DNA of 7,910 nt, from the NCBI GenBank assembly GCA_001803565.1, contig MHDQ01000218.1:1-7910 (forward strand), in the 5' to 3' direction. The notes beneath the pieces were generated by a model. It saw nothing but the letters and a program-made list of their open reading frames with translations, had not been told where the DNA came from and ran no database searches. The DNA is from Nitrospinae bacterium RIFCSPLOWO2_12_FULL_45_22 (lineage in GTDB: Bacteria > 2-12-FULL-45-22). The first letter of the stretch is position 1. Each line of letters starts with the position of its first letter. This document shows, one piece after another, positions 5,207 to 7,910 of the stretch. The position numbers and the translations under genes were made by a program.

Positions 5207-6904
5207 TTACCCTGTATGGGGCGGATAGTCAGTTTTAGGATTCAATAAAGGGACCGTAATTGCCAAGTGCTGCTCTGGCTCTTTGTGAATTTTGGTCTCA
5301 TTTAGTTTTTTGAAGCGCCTCCCACAGGCTCTACAAGAAGCGACATTTTCTTTATCAAACTTAAGTTTTACTCCGCAGGTACACATCCAACCGGCCAGCC
5401 TTGCGGGATTTCCCAGAACAAGGGCATAATCGGGGATATCTCTGGTGACTACCGCCCCGGCACCGATAAAGGCATACTCTCCCACTGTAAGGCCGCAGAC
5501 AATGGTAGCATTGGCGCCAATGGTTGCCCCTCTCTTTATCAGGGTAAGTCGAAGCTCTTTCATCCTGGGAATAGCAGCCCGGGGATTGAAGACATTGGTG
5601 AAGACCATGGAAGGGCCACAGAAGACGTCATCCTCCAGGGTCACACCTTCATAGATAGAGATATTGTTCTGGATCTTGCAGCTATTGCCAACCGACACAT
5701 TGGGGCCAATAACTACATTCTGACCAATATTGCAATTGTGGCCAATCCTGGAACCCCTTAATATATGGGAAAAGTGCCAGATCCTGGTCCCAGGCCCTAT
5801 TTCTACATCTTCATCTATATAGGAAGATTCATGGATAAACACTTCGTGAGGAGTAAGGCGTGAGGCGTAAGGGGAAAAGCTTTTTACTTTTACCTCTTCA
5901 CTTTTTACTAATGAAATGGTTGCACCATTTCTATTCAGGGATTCCTGGGCGGCATGGAGAATTTGAAGGACACGAAGCCCCTCTTCACCATCCGTCTTGG
6001 GTCTAGTACCGTTCGAGATACATTCGAGGAAATGCTGACATTCGGCTTTTAAAGGTTCTTCTATTTGGATGGGCACAATCTCTGCTCCGGCCCTGGAAGC
6101 CACGGGGATACGGTTAATCCACTCGATCTTGTGGGGATAGAGAAAGAGCTTTTCTTCACTCAGATCGTCAAAGACCGCCATTTTACTGTCGCTAACCACT
6201 ACCAGCTTTTGTTCTTTGAAGGGATGGAGCCAGCTCACAAAGATATGGGCCTTAACTCCAGAGGGGAAGTCCATGGTAGTTATAGTTACATCGGGAATCT
6301 GATGCTGCAGGTAGCTGCCCCCGGTGGCATAGACAGTCTCTGGAGATTCATTCAAGAGGGAGAGAATAACAGAGATATCGTGCGGGGCAAAGCTCCAGAG
6401 GATATTCTCTTCAGCCCTGATCTTACCGATATTTAGACGATTGGAATAGATGTATTGGATCTTTTCCAACTCGCCTGCATCGATTAATTCCTTTAGTTTA
6501 TTGACTGCGGGATGGTATTGGAGTATATGGCCGACCATAAGGGTTTTGCCCTTCTGGGCAGCCACTTTTATTAAATTCTGACCCTCTTCGATATTCAAGG
6601 CTAAAGGTTTTTCTGTGAAGACATGTTTACTTGCTAGCAGGGCTTCTTTGGTCATCTGATAATGCATGGATGCGGGCGTAGATACTACAATGGCATCGAT
6701 ATTAGGATTGTCGAGTAGGGAGGAGAATGAATCTGTAAAATTAATAGCTGGATAATGCTCTCTGAAATTATCTCCAAGCTCTCTATTGATATCACAGATG
6801 GTATGGAGGGCGCCCAGGGCATAAAAATTACGCACCAGATTTTTACCCCAATACCCGGCGCCAACTACTGCTATATTTATTTGATCGTTATCTTTGCCTC
6901 GCAT
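5207..6904 (-). CDS. Fused sugar-nucleotide dehydrogenase and N-acetyltransferase (WbpB-WbpD like)
   Basis: I choose the ATG at 6904, with GGAG ten bases upstream and only nine residues before the nucleotide-binding strand; a TTG start at 6961 would add 19 residues. Numbering from 6961, residues about 28-350 are a Gfo/Idh/MocA oxidoreductase: Rossmann motif GAGYWG (34-39), EKP with catalytic-type K118, and FAPHDIS with H194. Residues about 352-372 are a linker encoded by heptad repeats. Residues 376-525 form a left-handed beta-helix of hexapeptide repeats (such as [22 protein letters not shown]) with the CGPSMVFTN motif of WbpD/WlbB acetyltransferases. A zinc ribbon with CTCG (527-530) and CRACG (543-547) follows. 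In Pseudomonas, WbpB oxidises C3 of UDP-GlcNAcA and WbpD acetylates the 3-amino group made by WbpE. Here both are one protein ahead of a 2-epimerase. WbpA and WbpE are absent from the window. Confidence 0.88.
   Translation of the reverse strand: MRGKDNDQINIAVVGAGYWGKNLVRNFYALGALHTICDINRELGDNFREHYPAINFTDSFSSLLDNPNIDAIVVSTPASMHYQMTKEALLASKHVFTEKPLALNIEEGQNLIKVAAQKGKTLMVGHILQYHPAVNKLKELIDAGELEKIQYIYSNRLNIGKIRAEENILWSFAPHDISVILSLLNESPETVYATGGSYLQHQIPDVTITTMDFPSGVKAHIFVSWLHPFKEQKLVVVSDSKMAVFDDLSEEKLFLYPHKIEWINRIPVASRAGAEIVPIQIEEPLKAECQHFLECISNGTRPKTDGEEGLRVLQILHAAQESLNRNGATISLVKSEEVKVKSFSPYASRLTPHEVFIHESSYIDEDVEIGPGTRIWHFSHILRGSRIGHNCNIGQNVVIGPNVSVGNSCKIQNNISIYEGVTLEDDVFCGPSMVFTNVFNPRAAIPRMKELRLTLIKRGATIGANATIVCGLTVGEYAFIGAGAVVTRDIPDYALVLGNPARLAGWMCTCGVKLKFDKENVASCRACGRRFKKLNETKIHKEPEQHLAITVPLLNPKTDYPPHTG
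5846..5873. repeat. Four-unit heptad repeat inside the fusion gene
   Basis: Four 7-base units follow one another on the plus strand with core GTGAGG or GTAAGG, for example GTGAGGA GTAAGGC. Read on the minus strand they are in frame and encode [11 protein letters not shown], the link between the dehydrogenase and acetyltransferase domains. Same period and core as the arrays at 611-673 and 7779-7853. Confidence 0.7.
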
Positions 6905-7075
6905 CTTATCGCTACTCCGATCTAAGATATATTTATCCCCAAATGATGCAAGCCCCTGCAAAAACCATCTTGAAGTGTCATCCTGAACCCTTCGCTTTGC
7001 TCAGGGATTCGGCTCAGAATGACGGACTAGTAAAGCGCTTTCCCATGAGTTCTGCATAAGTTGAGATTATTAACA
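6905..7075. other. Upstream region of the sugar-nucleotide operon, with dispersed repeat
   Basis: This gap between the divergent operon (minus) and the small gene pair (plus) should hold the operon promoter. I cannot point to a clear -35/-10 pair. A dispersed inverted repeat occupies 6977-7023. No gene is seen apart from the possible TTG-start extension of the fusion gene up to 6961. Confidence 0.5.
6977..7023. repeat. Dispersed inverted repeat (GTCATCCTGA / TCAGAATGAC type)
   Basis: GTCATCCTGA (6977-6986) faces TCAGAATGAC (7014-7023), and the interior carries CTTCGCTTTGCTCAGGG. This sequence type, related to the GTCATTCTGAG...GAAGAATC repeats, is scattered between genes in many bacterial genomes. 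It lies in the leader of the sugar-nucleotide operon. Confidence 0.65.
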
Positions 7076-7137
7076 TCTTTGAAGGCCAAAAAAGGGTAAG
7101 AAATATCATGAATTCAGGGTAAAGAGTGAACGGTTAC
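7076..7137 (+). pseudogene. Decayed 3' end of a second DUF2283 gene
   Basis: Bases 7076-7115 match 7721-7761, the 3' end of the intact DUF2283 gene, at 36 of 41 aligned positions: four transitions and one missing A in an A-run (six A here, seven there). The missing base breaks the frame after IFEGQK. Weaker similarity continues past the stop (AGTGAA-CGGTTACG against AGTGAATCGTGACG). Nothing of the rest of the gene remains upstream; the dispersed repeat ends about 50 bases before. It is a remnant of a duplicated module. Confidence 0.7.
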
Positions 7138-7210
7138 GATTTACATTGACTCCAAAGGGTAAAATCACTAATATGAAATAACGTGAGTTGGTAAAAGGGA
7201 TAATAAATAG

Positions 7211-7552
7211 GTGTTTACAATATTTGATAAAGATAAAATACCCGTTACTCTAACCAAAGAGGTATGGATCGGCAAACTACTTGATCCGGTTAAAGGACAC
7301 CCAGAAGTTAAAGATTATCTCGAAGAAATTAAGCTGACCATTCAGGAACCCGATTTTATCTTCCAAAGCATTAGGGATGAGAGATCAAAGTTATTGTATA
7401 AAGGAGGTCTGACAGCCGGCAAATATAAAGATTGTTTCATTCTGGTGGTCGTGAAATATGTAAAGGAGGCTGATCATCTCCATGGCTACATAAGTACAGT
7501 CATGCTAACCGGCCATGTTAAAAAAGGAGGAGGTCTCTTATGGCAAAGATAA
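7211..7552 (+). CDS. Small putative nuclease-fold protein (PBECR-like), possible toxin
   Basis: The frame encodes 113 residues from a GTG at 7211, with AAGGGA ten bases upstream and no in-frame ATG. No signal peptide or membrane helix is seen. The layout is a short strand, LTKEVW, GHPEV (H30), a helix (DYLEEIKLTIQEPDFI), IRDERSKLLYK (R55, Y63), a hydrophobic strand (CFILVVVKYV), then ISTVMLTGHVKKGG and a final W. This order resembles the small phage/Barnase-EndoU-ColicinE5/D-RelE-like (PBECR) nuclease-fold proteins often found beside DUF2283 genes. That assignment is from memory of the pattern, and activity is inferred. The gene overlaps the next one by 13 bases, which implies coupled translation. 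A toxin role with DUF2283 as partner is plausible but unproven. Confidence 0.6.
   Translation: MFTIFDKDKIPVTLTKEVWIGKLLDPVKGHPEVKDYLEEIKLTIQEPDFIFQSIRDERSKLLYKGGLTAGKYKDCFILVVVKYVKEADHLHGYISTVMLTGHVKKGGGLLWQR
7526..7533 (+). promoter_or_regulatory. Ribosome-binding site of the DUF2283 gene inside the upstream gene
   Basis: GGAGGAGG lies six bases before the ATG at 7540, inside the last codons of the upstream gene, where it encodes glycines of KKGGG. It is much stronger than the site of the upstream gene, so the second protein may be made in excess, as antitoxins usually are. Confidence 0.7.
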
Positions 7553-7782
7553 ATAAGATAATTATCGGTTATGATAGCGATGATGATATTTTGGAAATCG
7601 TTATTGGCCCTTCAGCAAAGGAAGCAATTTCTGTGGAACAAGAAGATGAAGTATTTCTCCGGATTGATCCTGAAACCAAGGAAATTGTGGGCATGACCAT
7701 TTTGGGCTTCAAAAATTATCTCTTTGAGGGCCAAAAAAAGGGCAAGAAGTATCACGAATTCATAATGACAAGTGAATCGTGA
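7540..7782 (+). CDS. DUF2283 family protein, possible antitoxin
   Basis: The 80-residue protein shows the DUF2283 pattern: a start strand with an acidic turn (YDSDDDILEIVIG, about 10-22), a central acidic stretch (VEQEDEVFLRID), and ETKEIVGMTILGFKNYL (45-61), where family members have a D/E-x-x-x-I-V-G-x-E/T-I-L motif. The C-terminal tail is basic (GQKKGKKYHEF). It is soluble, without membrane segments. DUF2283 proteins are small, uncharacterised and frequently paired with small nuclease-like or RelE-like genes. Here the start codon lies inside the preceding gene behind a strong ribosome-binding site. The stop codon TGA (7780-7782) falls within the first unit of a heptad repeat array, so the repeat may have trimmed or set the C-terminus. 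A remnant of a paralogue lies upstream at 7076-7137. Confidence 0.8.
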   Translation: MAKINKIIIGYDSDDDILEIVIGPSAKEAISVEQEDEVFLRIDPETKEIVGMTILGFKNYLFEGQKKGKKYHEFIMTSES

Positions 7783-7853
7783 CGGGTGACAGGTAAATTG
7801 TAACTGGTTTTTTCTATTCTTACCCGTTACGAGTTACTATTTACCTGTCACTG
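7779..7853. repeat. Heptad array forming a 19-bp-stem palindrome
   Basis: Four plus-sense heptads (GTGACGG, GTGACAG, GTAAATT, GTAACTG) are followed by a 12-base T-rich spacer and five opposite-sense heptads (from CTTACCC to GTCACTG). Arms 7786-7804 and 7833-7851 are complementary at 18 of 19 positions. It lies directly behind the DUF2283 gene and could act as a transcript-end stem, but no U-run follows it. It is the most regular of the four heptad loci. Confidence 0.75.
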
Positions 7854-7910
7854 CGGCATACAGAGGGCTTTAGTCTCTTGCAAATTGAGTTTATATCCTT
7901 CATCAATGAG
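7848..7910 (-). CDS. Possible C-terminal tail of a minus-strand gene
   Basis: From the window edge the minus strand reads 20 codons, LIDEGYKLNLQETKALCMPQ, then TGA at 7848-7850 inside the palindromic array. The pattern EGYKLN-x-x-x-TK faintly recalls the EGF-x-LN-x-x-KT segment of bacterial reverse transcriptases, which would make this a truncated copy ended by the repeat. Twenty residues are too few to decide, and the frame may not be coding. Confidence 0.25.
   Translation of the reverse strand, partial: LIDEGYKLNLQETKALCMPQ

Noticed and set aside
6065-6436. 123-residue open frame on the plus strand
   Set aside because: It lies entirely antisense to the dehydrogenase domain of the fusion gene, whose motifs are clear.
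1-7910. tRNA or rRNA genes
   Set aside because: No cloverleaf with TTCRA-type arm and CCA end, and no conserved rRNA segments, were seen on either strand.

Overview
The window looks like an accessory stretch of a bacterial chromosome with moderate GC content, littered with mobile and repeat sequences. The genes (a two-TM potassium channel, an IS256-type transposase, a radical SAM protein, nucleotide-sugar enzymes, and a DUF2283 gene paired with a small possible nuclease) point to a Gram-negative-type anaerobe or environmental lineage such as Planctomycetota/Brocadiales, Nitrospirota or Desulfobacterota. The sequence alone does not decide which.

Layout. 1-293 (-) is the N-terminal half of a K+ channel cut by the window edge. 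294-702 is non-coding and repeat-rich. 703-1040 (+) is a frameshifted small membrane-protein gene. About 1152-2558 is an IS256-family insertion sequence whose transposase (1207-2466, -) has its DDE residues and a stem-loop able to hide its ribosome-binding site. 2557-3642 (-) is a radical SAM gene that appears broken twice: a ~255-bp element with terminal inverted repeats (3319-3573) splits off its N-terminus, and the IS lies at its 3' end. 3664-3741 is a widespread-type palindromic repeat. 3938-3966 is an intrinsic terminator for the operon to its right.

3990-6904 (-) is a two-gene operon. The promoter-proximal gene is a natural fusion of a WbpB/WlbA-like sugar-nucleotide dehydrogenase, a WbpD/WlbB-like hexapeptide N-acetyltransferase and a small zinc ribbon. 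It is followed by a non-hydrolysing UDP-N-acetylglucosamine 2-epimerase (WecB/WbpI type). Together they match three of the steps from UDP-GlcNAc-uronic acid to UDP-2,3-diacetamido-mannuronic acid, a surface-polysaccharide precursor. The 6-dehydrogenase (WbpA) and aminotransferase (WbpE) are not in the window.

7211-7782 (+) is a tightly coupled pair: a small protein resembling the PBECR nuclease-fold type and a DUF2283 protein, a toxin-antitoxin-like arrangement. A decayed copy of the DUF2283 3' end lies just upstream (7076-7137). The window ends in a palindromic array and perhaps the tail of a minus-strand gene.

The most unusual thread is a degenerate heptad repeat (period 7, core GTRA or its complement TYAC) at four places: 611-673, 5846-5873, 7126-7150 and 7779-7853. 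One copy is translated in frame as the linker of the fusion enzyme; another supplies the stop codon of the DUF2283 gene.
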